Notes under the pieces: generated by a model
What the model was told of the DNA's origin: nothing
What the model saw: the letters and a program-made list of their open reading frames with translations, nothing else
Databases searched by the model: none
Shown: positions 9,462 to 16,785 of the stretch, piece by piece
Layout of the letters: each line of letters begins with the position of its first letter
Position numbering within the stretch: the first letter of the stretch is position 1
Program-made: the position numbers and the translations under genes
Origin: OMOG01 sp041485845
GTDB taxonomy: Bacteria > Acidobacteriota > Terriglobia > Bryobacterales > Bryobacteraceae
Direction: 5' to 3'
Assembly: GCA_041485845.1 (NCBI GenBank)
Contig: JBGPKH010000039.1
Location: forward strand, 1-25,659
Length of the DNA stretch: 25,659 nucleotides

Positions 9462-9633
9462 AGCGTGTCACGAAATAATATTTCCAATTTCGGGACCGGT
9501 CCCTTCGGTCGCGGCTCGGCAATAGGTGCGTGACAGAGCCGCGGCCAACCGCGCGCTTTGGTGAGCAACCGAGCGGTGAGAAGGTTGTTTCATGACAAGC
9601 GCTTTGCGGGGCGCCCTTCCAAGCGGGGCGTAG
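9462..9633. other. Convergent intergenic region with palindrome and short inverted repeat
   Basis: It separates the M16 gene from the two-component operon, which converge here. It contains a perfect 12-bp palindrome GGGACCGGTCCC (9492-9503), and TGTCACG near 9468 answered by CGTGACA at 9529-9535, a 7-bp inverted repeat about 60 bp apart. A copy of a diverged dispersed repeat follows at 9536-9600. No canonical T-tract terminator was seen; these hairpins might end transcription from both sides. Confidence 0.5.
9536..9600. repeat. Dispersed 65-bp intergenic repeat, copy A
   Basis: Begins GAGCCGCGGCCAAC and ends GAGAAGGTTGTTTCATGAC plus AAGC. It aligns without gaps to 15845-15909 in the same orientation with 7 differences in 65 bases (about 89% identical). 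No coding sense is apparent. It is likely a member of a genome-wide repeat family. Confidence 0.8.
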
Positions 9634-10791
9634 TCAAAGCGGCGCCCACGGCAGGCAGACCGTCACTCGTATGCCCGGGCCATCGCGATTCTCGATGGTG
9701 ACCGAACCGCCGAAGAGCGACAGAATACGGTAAGCCACCGCCGGCCCCAGCCCGAAATCGCCGTCGGGCGTGATGGCTTCGCCGACCGAGAACAGGTCGA
9801 AGAATTTGGGAATGACCTGCGCCGGAATGGAGTTCCCCAAGCTCTCGATCACTACGTGCACGGCCTCGGCCGCCGGACGGCACGCCACGTGCACCGATGC
9901 GCCCTGGTTGGAGAGCCTCACCGCGGTCTCCAGGAGAGACTGCAGGGCCTTTACCAGCAGCTCCTCCACGCCACGGACGGAGATGGCCGCGGCCGGCCCC
10001 GGCTCGATCGCCGCCTGCCGGGAGCGCGCAAACCCGGATGCTTGTGCGATGGCGCGGTCCAGTATCGAATCGAGGTCCAGCCGTTCACAGACCAACTCCC
10101 CTTTCTCCAATTCAATCTGAGTCAGCACCGAGGCGTCCTCGAGGATCGTGAGAATTCTCCGCCGGGATTGCTCAAACATGTCGCGCAGCTCGCCGTCCGG
10201 GCTGGACTCGTCCAGCAGAAGATCGCCGACCCCCAGCAGCCCGTTCAGCGGAGTGCGAAACTCATGCGAGATGAGGTTCAAAAAATCGGTCTTGGCGCGA
10301 TCGAGAATCGTCAGCCGCGCGTTCGCCTCGGCTAGCTCGCGGGTGCGTAGGGCGACGGTCTCTTCCAGCCGGTCGTTGTCCAGGCGTAACGCCCGCTGAA
10401 GGCGGTGCAGCCGGCAATGCGTGTCGACGCGCGCGCGCACTTCGTCGAACTGGAAGGGTTTGGTGATGTAATCGACGCCGCCCGATTGAAAGGCCTTCAC
10501 CTTGTCGTCCGTCTCGTTGAGCGCGCTCAGGAAAACGACCGGAATCTGTTTCAGGCCGGCGTCGGCCTTCAAATGCGCGCAGACCTCATAGCCGTCCATC
10601 TCGGGCATGTTGATATCCAGCAGAATCAAGTCCGGCGGGTTCTGCATGGCTGCCGCCAGCGCCAGGCGGCCGCGCGGGAAGGAACGCACGTGGTAGCCTT
10701 GCCTGCGCAGCATGTCATCGAGCAGCTTCAGATTGGCGGGCTGATCGTCCACCAGTATGATGTTCCCTTTGGGTGCCTGGTTTGCCGTCAT
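9634..10791 (-). CDS. Response-regulator receiver fused to a histidine-kinase-like module with degenerate ATP site
   Basis: A 385-residue cytoplasmic protein. The receiver domain (10-125) has the acidic pair Asp15/Asp16, phospho-acceptor Asp59 (LILLDINMPEMDG) and Lys111. A coiled linker (130-165) leads to a HisKA domain with His176 in LISHEFRTPLNG. The ATPase domain is unusual: the N-box reads ALQSLLETA, with Ser285 and Thr289 where two Asn are normal. The G1 box reads IESLGNSIP where DxGxGIP is expected. Only the G2-like GDFGLG is kept. It may therefore bind ATP poorly and serve as a phosphate acceptor or scaffold for the kinase encoded immediately upstream. The ATG overlaps that gene's stop (ATGA), with GGAG 8 bases before, so the two are translationally coupled. 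It is the last gene of the four-gene operon. Confidence 0.9.
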   Translation of the reverse strand: MTANQAPKGNIILVDDQPANLKLLDDMLRRQGYHVRSFPRGRLALAAAMQNPPDLILLDINMPEMDGYEVCAHLKADAGLKQIPVVFLSALNETDDKVKAFQSGGVDYITKPFQFDEVRARVDTHCRLHRLQRALRLDNDRLEETVALRTRELAEANARLTILDRAKTDFLNLISHEFRTPLNGLLGVGDLLLDESSPDGELRDMFEQSRRRILTILEDASVLTQIELEKGELVCERLDLDSILDRAIAQASGFARSRQAAIEPGPAAAISVRGVEELLVKALQSLLETAVRLSNQGASVHVACRPAAEAVHVVIESLGNSIPAQVIPKFFDLFSVGEAITPDGDFGLGPAVAYRILSLFGGSVTIENRDGPGIRVTVCLPWAPL

Positions 10792-12962
10792 CGGTTGGTC
10801 TCCAGCAGGCTGGTCAGTGCGTCGTATTCGTAATTGTCCGCAAGCTCTTGCAAGGCGCGTGCCGATCGGGCGCTCTGTTCCGCCACTTCCCGGATCAGTT
10901 CATCCAGACGGTATTTGTCACCATCCCGGACGGCTTCACGCAACGCCCCGGCCAATTCCGCCGGCAACTGCTCCGGCGGCCCTACCGGCTCCGCGTCAAG
11001 CGGGTCTGTGTTGGCCGGGGTTTCGTCGCCCTCGTACCGATACGCCAGATCCAGGTGCGTTTGTATCTTCGCCAGCAATTCCCGTTGCCGGCACGGCTTG
11101 GAAAGGAAATCATCCGCGCCGCATTGCATGATTGCCAGCCGGTCTTCCTCCATGGCGCTCGCCGTCAGCGCGATGATTACGGTCTTCCCGCCGCGGGGAT
11201 CCTCGCGGATTCTCCGCGTGGCTTCCATTCCATCCATGAGGGGCATGCGGACATCCATAAGGATCAGTTGCGGCCTCCACGCCTCCCAAGTGCGCAGGGC
11301 CGCGATGCCGTTTTCCGCCTCGCGCACTGCAAAGCCCAGCGCCGCCAGCAACTGGTTCAGCCAGTCGCGGTTGTTCCGTTCGTCGTCCACGATGAGCACG
11401 CGGGGCGCGGGCTTTCCGGCTGGCAGCCCAATCACTGTGCGGTGGAGGGCTTCGCGCGTGGCCGCGGCCGGATCCCCCGGCTCGACCGGCACCGCGAAAC
11501 GAAAGGCCGATCCCTTCCCCGGCTCGCTGGTCACCGTGATTCTGCCGCCCATCAGGCGGATGAACTCGGAGCTGATGGCCAGACCCAGTCCCGTTCCGGC
11601 CTGGAAATTGATGCCGCTTTGAGTCTGCACAAACGGCAGAAACAGGGTGCCCATCTCCTTTTGTGCAATGCCGACTCCGGTATCCTCTACCGCGCACGAG
11701 AGCCAAAGCCCGCCGCCGTCCCGCCGCTCGACGGACACGCGAAGCTGGATCCGGCCCCGCTCGGTGAACTTGATGGCATTTCCCAGAAGATTGATCAGCG
11801 CTTGACGCAGTTTGCCTTCATCGGCCACCAGGCGTCGCGGTCCCTCCCCATCCACCAGCACGTCGAATTTCAGGTTCTTGCCCGCGGCCCGCAGCCGGAA
11901 CATGCCGGCCAGGTCCTCCAGCAGGCTCCCGAGATCGAACTCCACCGGGTGGACCCGCATGCCCCCCGCTTCGATTTTGGACATGTCGAGAACGTCGTTA
12001 ATGAGGGCCAGCAGGTGCTCTCCGCTGCGATTGATGATCTTCAGATTCTTTTTGACATCCGCACTCGGCGCCGGATCGCGCATCATGAGCTGCGAATATC
12101 CTAGAATCGCGTTCATGGGAGTTCGAATCTCGTGCGACATATTGGCCAGAAACGCGCTTTTGGCGCGGCTGGCTGCCTCGGCCTTGTCCCTGGATTCCAC
12201 CAACTCCACCGTGCGTGCGGCGATTTCCTGTTCGAGGCGGTCCCGATGCTCCATCAGCTCCGCGTCGCGCCGCTCGATTTCCGACAACATCTCATTGAAG
12301 GTGACGGTGAGCTGGCCCAGTTCGTCGTCCGTGGTTTTCACCGCTCGCGCCGCGTAGTTCTTTCCCAACGATACGGTCCTGGCGGTTTCGGCGATATTCG
12401 CGATCGGCTCCGTGATGATCCGCTGCAGCCTGGAGGACAGTCCCAGGGCCAACAGCAAGGCGGCCAGCAGGATGACCAGAACGATCGCCGCCGAATCCCG
12501 GAAGCGTGACAGGATTTCGCCCAGGTCGGACTCCAGACAGATGGCGCCGATGATTTTGCGGCGGAGCGAAATACGCCGGAACACGGTCACGCGCCCGCCT
12601 TCCAGCCGGCTCCCGTCGGATCCGAGTGGAGGGACCGTGAATTCCCGGGACTCCGGCGCGCGCCGGTAGGTGGCGAAGGGTTTGCCATCCGGCGAGTAGA
12701 TGCACGCTCCCACGATGTGGCCCTTGGCTTTGAGCGCCGAGAGGACCTCTTCGGCCGCCTTCTGATCGCCGAAAGCCAGCGCCGCGGTGCTGTTGGAGCC
12801 GAAAATCTCCGCCAGCACGCCAAGATCGTTGCGCATGGAGCTGAGGAGCGCCGCCAAGTTGGAGCCCAGCACGGCGGCGCAGGCCAGGATCAGAGCCGCG
12901 CATACCGTCGACATGATGATGTTCCGGAGCTTTTGCCGGATCGATAGGTTCCCTTGGAACAT
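10788..12962 (-). CDS. Hybrid sensor histidine kinase (CHASE8-like, HAMP, HisKA, HATPase, receiver)
   Basis: A 724-residue inner-membrane kinase. TM1 is at about 15-38. A periplasmic segment (about 40-150) contains IFGSNSTAALAFGDQKAAEE, the signature of CHASE8-type sensor domains as in YfiN. TM2 (about 158-176) and a HAMP linker follow. HisKA has His277 in NMSHEIRTPMNAILG. The HATPase is intact: NLLGNAIKFT with Asn395, DTGVGI (427-432), GTGLGLA from 456. The receiver has Asp526/527 and acceptor Asp570 (LILMDVRMP). The C-terminal helix resembles an HPt-like tail without an evident His. The ATG at 12962 is preceded by AGGTGA; a GTG at 12974 would add four residues. It sits directly after the YfiR-family gene, so YfiR may regulate it through the CHASE8 domain. 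Confidence 0.93.
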   Translation of the reverse strand: MFQGNLSIRQKLRNIIMSTVCAALILACAAVLGSNLAALLSSMRNDLGVLAEIFGSNSTAALAFGDQKAAEEVLSALKAKGHIVGACIYSPDGKPFATYRRAPESREFTVPPLGSDGSRLEGGRVTVFRRISLRRKIIGAICLESDLGEILSRFRDSAAIVLVILLAALLLALGLSSRLQRIITEPIANIAETARTVSLGKNYAARAVKTTDDELGQLTVTFNEMLSEIERRDAELMEHRDRLEQEIAARTVELVESRDKAEAASRAKSAFLANMSHEIRTPMNAILGYSQLMMRDPAPSADVKKNLKIINRSGEHLLALINDVLDMSKIEAGGMRVHPVEFDLGSLLEDLAGMFRLRAAGKNLKFDVLVDGEGPRRLVADEGKLRQALINLLGNAIKFTERGRIQLRVSVERRDGGGLWLSCAVEDTGVGIAQKEMGTLFLPFVQTQSGINFQAGTGLGLAISSEFIRLMGGRITVTSEPGKGSAFRFAVPVEPGDPAAATREALHRTVIGLPAGKPAPRVLIVDDERNNRDWLNQLLAALGFAVREAENGIAALRTWEAWRPQLILMDVRMPLMDGMEATRRIREDPRGGKTVIIALTASAMEEDRLAIMQCGADDFLSKPCRQRELLAKIQTHLDLAYRYEGDETPANTDPLDAEPVGPPEQLPAELAGALREAVRDGDKYRLDELIREVAEQSARSARALQELADNYEYDALTSLLETNR

Positions 12963-12981
12963 GGCGTGGTTCACCTGGCCC

Positions 12982-13521
12982 TCACTTCCTCACAATCTGG
13001 GCCAGGCTCAGGAGCTTGGGACTGATGCGCAGCTTCCGCTGCTCCACCGCGTTCATGTTGACTTCAATCCGCACCCGGTTGCCCTCCAGCCTGAAGTTGA
13101 CCGCCCCGCCCTCCTCCAGAAAGTCCGCTGTTTCCCCCACCGTCAGCATTCCGGATGTCTTCGGATCCCGGAGAATGGAGCGTAAATGCTTGCGCTCGGA
13201 CGAAGCTATGAAGAGAAGGTGGCAGTGGCCCATTTGCTGCACAGCGGCATACCGATAAACCACCAATTTCCGGTCATCGATCCTTTCGCCGTTGACCGCT
13301 TCCGCCAGCGCGTTTTGTACCGGGCTCTCTCCGAGAACGCAGATGACGATGGGATCGGTGGCATTTTGGAAGGACTGCGGAGGCCATTCCACAAACTTGG
13401 CCAAGTTGTACACGTAGGCCGCTTTCAGGTTGTTTTCATTCACCTGTTCGGCCTTGCCCGCGGTGTTGAGCAACGCTGCCAGAATTCCCGCGAAGCTAAG
13501 CCATGGAAGCATGCCGGGCAT
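12982..13521 (-). CDS. YfiR-family (DUF4154) periplasmic regulator
   Basis: A 179-residue exported protein. A signal peptide covers about residues 1-24 (MPGMLPWLSFAGILAALLNT). The mature part has KAAYVYNLAKFVEWP, the hallmark opening of YfiR/DUF4154, then IVICVLGESP, LLFIASSE and GGAVNFRLEGNRVRIEVN, and the closing KLRISPKLLSLAQIV. In Pseudomonas, YfiR inhibits the diguanylate cyclase YfiN in the periplasm by contacting its CHASE8 domain. Here the next gene encodes a CHASE8-like histidine kinase in its place, so an analogous inhibitory or sensory role is inferred. The start follows GAGG, which overlaps the TGA stop of the TonB receptor gene, 9 bp upstream. One Cys (HCHLLF) is visible in the core. 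Confidence 0.9.
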   Translation of the reverse strand: MPGMLPWLSFAGILAALLNTAGKAEQVNENNLKAAYVYNLAKFVEWPPQSFQNATDPIVICVLGESPVQNALAEAVNGERIDDRKLVVYRYAAVQQMGHCHLLFIASSERKHLRSILRDPKTSGMLTVGETADFLEEGGAVNFRLEGNRVRIEVNMNAVEQRKLRISPKLLSLAQIVRK

Positions 13522-13530
13522 CGTCCAGCC

Positions 13531-15582
13531 TCAAAAACTCCACGTAATCCTGCCGAACACGCTTCGTTCAATCTGCGTGTGATTCAATCCGTGCGCGTCG
13601 AAATACTCGCTGTGCCGCGGCCGCAGGAGGTTCTGTCCGACGACGCCCAATTCGAGCGTCTCGCCAAAACGCCGGCTGATTTGCGTATCCACGCGCGTGT
13701 AACCCGGGACCCCCATACTGCCGAGGCCTCCGGTATACGCTGCGCTGCCGTCCCACTCCAGGCGGCGCGGGAGAGTCAGCGAAGAACGGACTTGAAACTG
13801 GCGCTTGGGATTCTCGCCCGGTATCAGATCCACCGTGGAATCCCGGCCGGATGGGTCGCGCTTCACCACCATGTGGATCATCGAGTAGCCGGGACTGACC
13901 CGCCAGCGGTTCGTGATCGTCCAGTTCAGAAAGATTTCCGCGCCGTAGTTGCGGGCGTAGGCCAGGTCCTCCAGGACCAAGGGGACAACCAGATGGCCCG
14001 GCCCCGGATTGGACGTGAAGTAGGGGGTATGAGGCTCGGCGCTGTGCAGGGAGTGGTAAACGCTCAAGAACGTCGTCAGATCCAGCGACAATCGTTTGTG
14101 CACCTGGGCGCGATAGCCGGCCTCAAAGTCGTTCAGCTCCTCGGCATCGAGGGCGTCCGGATTGCCCACGATCTTTAATAGCCCAAAGGGAACGCCCGGT
14201 ATGGGGAGTATGGCCGCGTCAATCTGGATCCCGGCGCCCGACGCGTTGGGCTGCCGGATCGCCCGCGCAGCCGAGGCCCAGATGGTGTGTTGCTTCGCCG
14301 GCGCCCAAACGAGCTGTCCGCTGGGCTCAAATTCAAAGCCGGTGTAGCTGTTGTGCTCGAATTTCGAGCCCAGGGTGAGCCACAGCGAACGGGCGATCTG
14401 CACTTCGTCCTGCACGAACGCACTCCACAGCAGGTCCGTCCGCGCCAGCGGCACGAAGGTAACCGAGTATCCCGGACGAAAGTGGAGGTTGGTGACGCGG
14501 GAGCCCAGTCCCCACACCACGTCCTGCCGCGACCCGATGGCCACGTGGTCCTGAAAATCCAGGTCAACCGTGTTGTGCGCGTCGAGGAGCCCCTCGGAGA
14601 CGCGATGGGAGTAGTCGTCGTAAACCTGCAGGGACATCTCGGAGCCATTCGCGAGAACGTGGCTCCAGCGGCCCAGAACGTTGCCGCTGTTCATCTCAAT
14701 CCGATCGCGGATGGTCTTCGTGAGGGGCAGCGACTGGGAGAAAACCCCGGTGTAGGTCTCGCCGCCGCGGAGGCTCGAGGCGTCCCCCTGGATGGTCATC
14801 GTGTCCGCGCGCGACAGATCCCAATCTGCCCGCAAGCCGGCGTGAGCCGTGTGCTGCCCATCTCCCGCCGCGGCGCCATTGGCCAGAGTGAGACTGCCCA
14901 CGTCGAAGTACCTGCCAAAAACCCGGTAGGTCCCCTTGTTGCCCAGCGATCCACCGTATTGAAGCAGTCCGTCCCCCCTGGTTTGGGAACCCGCACCGGC
15001 GGTGATCCTCCCGCCCCTGGTCTCCCTGGCGCTCTTGGTAATGATGTTGATGACGCCATTCATGGCGTTGGCGCCCCAGATCGTGCCTCCCGGACCGCGG
15101 ATCACTTCAATGCGCTCGATATCGTCCAGCGGCACGTCCTGCGCCTCCCAGAACACACCCGAAAAGGAAGGGTTGTACACCGACCGCCCGTCGATCAGGA
15201 CCAGCACTTTGTCGGCATACCGGTCGTTGAAGCCGCGAATCGTGATGGCCCATACATTGGCATTGATTTGAGCGACATCCACTCCTGGGGCCATACGGAG
15301 CAGATCGGGAATGTTGGTGGCGCCGGAACGGCGGATGTCTTCCTGGGTGATCACGTAGATCGCCGCGCCGGCTTTCGACAGCTTCTGTTCTTTCTTGGAA
15401 ACCGAAGTCACCTCCATATTCATGAGGTCGTCCAGCTTCGTGTGGATGAGATCGCGGAGAGTGGGAGTTTGGGCCGGGCCGGCGACGGTCCCCGCCAGAC
15501 CCAGGGCGAGGACGGCGCCGGCGCGCACCGCGCGGCGCAGGCTCCCGGCCCCGCCGCGACCCTCGAGTGGAGAGATGAGCAT
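13531..15582 (-). CDS. TonB-dependent outer-membrane receptor
   Basis: A 683-residue product, first gene of the operon with YfiR and the two kinase proteins. An arginine-containing N-terminus and hydrophobic segment (about 16-38) form the signal peptide. The mature start LDDLMNMEVTSVSKKEQKLS contains a TonB-box-like stretch. The plug (about 60-175) has AIYVITQEDIRRSGATNIPD, LIDGRSVYNPSFSGVFW, IERIEVIRGPGGTIWGANAM and NGVINIITKSA, all standard. The remainder is a beta-barrel ending in Phe (ITWSF), as expected for BAM-assembled proteins. The substrate is not evident. Receptors with this short LMNMEVTSVSKKEQ start are often found next to YfiR/kinase genes, suggesting a signalling rather than purely nutritional role. 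No riboswitch or Fur box was recognised upstream. Confidence 0.95.
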   Translation of the reverse strand: MLISPLEGRGGAGSLRRAVRAGAVLALGLAGTVAGPAQTPTLRDLIHTKLDDLMNMEVTSVSKKEQKLSKAGAAIYVITQEDIRRSGATNIPDLLRMAPGVDVAQINANVWAITIRGFNDRYADKVLVLIDGRSVYNPSFSGVFWEAQDVPLDDIERIEVIRGPGGTIWGANAMNGVINIITKSARETRGGRITAGAGSQTRGDGLLQYGGSLGNKGTYRVFGRYFDVGSLTLANGAAAGDGQHTAHAGLRADWDLSRADTMTIQGDASSLRGGETYTGVFSQSLPLTKTIRDRIEMNSGNVLGRWSHVLANGSEMSLQVYDDYSHRVSEGLLDAHNTVDLDFQDHVAIGSRQDVVWGLGSRVTNLHFRPGYSVTFVPLARTDLLWSAFVQDEVQIARSLWLTLGSKFEHNSYTGFEFEPSGQLVWAPAKQHTIWASAARAIRQPNASGAGIQIDAAILPIPGVPFGLLKIVGNPDALDAEELNDFEAGYRAQVHKRLSLDLTTFLSVYHSLHSAEPHTPYFTSNPGPGHLVVPLVLEDLAYARNYGAEIFLNWTITNRWRVSPGYSMIHMVVKRDPSGRDSTVDLIPGENPKRQFQVRSSLTLPRRLEWDGSAAYTGGLGSMGVPGYTRVDTQISRRFGETLELGVVGQNLLRPRHSEYFDAHGLNHTQIERSVFGRITWSF

Positions 15583-15974
15583 ACTTACTTTATCGGGCCG
15601 CCGGGGCGGTTTCTTTAGGATTCCAGCCCGTAAAATTTGAGAAGTCGTCTACCGGCTAGGCAGGAGGTAAGGCGCCCCGCACAAACAACTTGATCGTTAA
15701 GCAGCCCTGGGGGCACGCTGCCGAACCCAGGATCGCGCTTCCCCGCTACCTCCGAGTTCTCGATCCCGACCCCGGAGTGGAGCCCGCCAATCCGCTTTTC
15801 TCAGCGACTCCGCGGCTCTCCGGTGAGATCTCGTTTTAGTTACTGAGCCGCGGCCAACCTCGCGCTGTGGCGAGCAAGGGAGCGATGAGAAGGTTGTTTC
15901 ATGACGAGCCTTTGAATTTCCACTCCCGGTGTCATCCACGGCGGGCTTCGAAGACAGCAAGTCCTTGGCTCCGT
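15583..15974. other. Long intergenic region upstream of the TonB receptor operon
   Basis: About 390 bp without a convincing gene. It presumably holds the promoter of the operon starting at 15582; on the minus strand GATAAAGTAAGT immediately precedes the ATG. A CCGCC-GG-GGCGG hairpin lies at 15598-15609, about 16 bases before that start. The 65-bp dispersed repeat occupies 15845-15909. A 117-codon minus-strand frame (15697-16050) crosses the region, but it overlaps the CBM9 gene end and has no family resemblance. Confidence 0.4.
15845..15909. repeat. Dispersed 65-bp intergenic repeat, copy B
   Basis: Same orientation and same boundaries as copy A at 9536-9600, with 7 mismatches and no gaps. 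The flanks of the two copies do not match each other, which marks the unit ends. It lies between the TonB receptor start and the 3' end of the CBM9 gene. Confidence 0.8.
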
Positions 15975-16736
15975 TTACGGCGAACCCGCGAACTTCACCC
16001 AACCCCATCGCTCCGGGACATGCATGTCCACCAGCCCCTGCGGCGACCACACCCAGTTGTCCTCTTTCAGACCCGGCAGCTTTTCATACTGGCCGCCCAC
16101 CACGCGGATGCGCCACTCCACGCGCGAGAAGTTGATACGCCATTCCGCGCCCGGATCCGGCCGGCCCACCCCCGAACGCTCGCGGAAAGCGGTCCACGGA
16201 AACGCCAGTTCGACGCTCCATCCGCGGTCGCGATCGCCCGGCGCGTTGAGCGTGCCGCCCACCGACACGGCGGTGAGCAGCCCGGGGATTTCCCAGCCGT
16301 TGTCGGCCTTGCCGCCCTGCTTGTACGGTCGCGGCAGAAACAGGTCCCATCCAGTGTTCAGAGCGTTGATCTCGAATTCGAAATAGTTCCGCGTATCGCC
16401 CGTGGGGTTGAGAAAGACTTCGAAATCGTTGTCGCGGAAAATCACCGAATCGTGTTTGGTGAGTGTCGCCCAAACGTCGGGCTCCTCCAACTGTGCAGCC
16501 ACGTACAGGTACTCGTCGTCCCACAGCATCTTGACCCGCGTGCCAAAGCGCGGCTTGGGCCAGGGCGCGCCGCGGATGTCGACGAACCAGCCGGTCCACG
16601 GCGCCCGCTTCCAGGCGTCTTCATCCAGCTCGCCGTCAATCCGCACCCGCGAAGAGGCGCGCGCGCAGGTGTAGTGCTTCGGCGTGGCGGCGGGCAAGGG
16701 AACCGTCAGAAAAATCGCGAGGAGCAATTTCGTCAT
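15975..16736 (-). CDS. Exported CBM9-like (carbohydrate-binding family 9) protein
   Basis: A 253-residue product with a signal peptide (MTKLLLAIFLTVPLPAA). The rest matches the CBM9-like fold seen in many Acidobacteriota and Bacteroidetes proteins: RIDGELDEDAWKRAPWTGWF, VKMLWDDEYLYVAAQLEEPD, DNDFEVFLNPTGDTRNYFEF, EINALNTGWDL, WSVELAFPWTAF and WRINFSRVEWR. The many Trp and Tyr suit carbohydrate binding. It is a stand-alone domain with no catalytic module, so a binding role in the periplasm or at the surface is inferred. The ATG at 16736 has no strong ribosome site. It is divergent from the TPR/TonB gene, starts 49 bp apart. Confidence 0.85.
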   Translation of the reverse strand: MTKLLLAIFLTVPLPAATPKHYTCARASSRVRIDGELDEDAWKRAPWTGWFVDIRGAPWPKPRFGTRVKMLWDDEYLYVAAQLEEPDVWATLTKHDSVIFRDNDFEVFLNPTGDTRNYFEFEINALNTGWDLFLPRPYKQGGKADNGWEIPGLLTAVSVGGTLNAPGDRDRGWSVELAFPWTAFRERSGVGRPDPGAEWRINFSRVEWRIRVVGGQYEKLPGLKEDNWVWSPQGLVDMHVPERWGWVKFAGSP

Positions 16737-16785
16737 TTGCGGTGTCTAACCCATGGTAGTAAGTTTGTGGCGGAGGGCGGTGTCT

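Noticed and set aside
15583..15720. Cyclic-di-GMP or other riboswitch before the TonB-YfiR operon
   Set aside because: The YfiR link made this worth checking, but I found no GEMM core or other known riboswitch motif in the leader; only a small GC hairpin next to the start.
15697..16050. 117-codon minus-strand frame upstream of the TonB operon
   Set aside because: Low-complexity Arg/Ser/Gly-rich product, overlaps the end of the CBM9 gene and the dispersed repeat, no recognisable motif.
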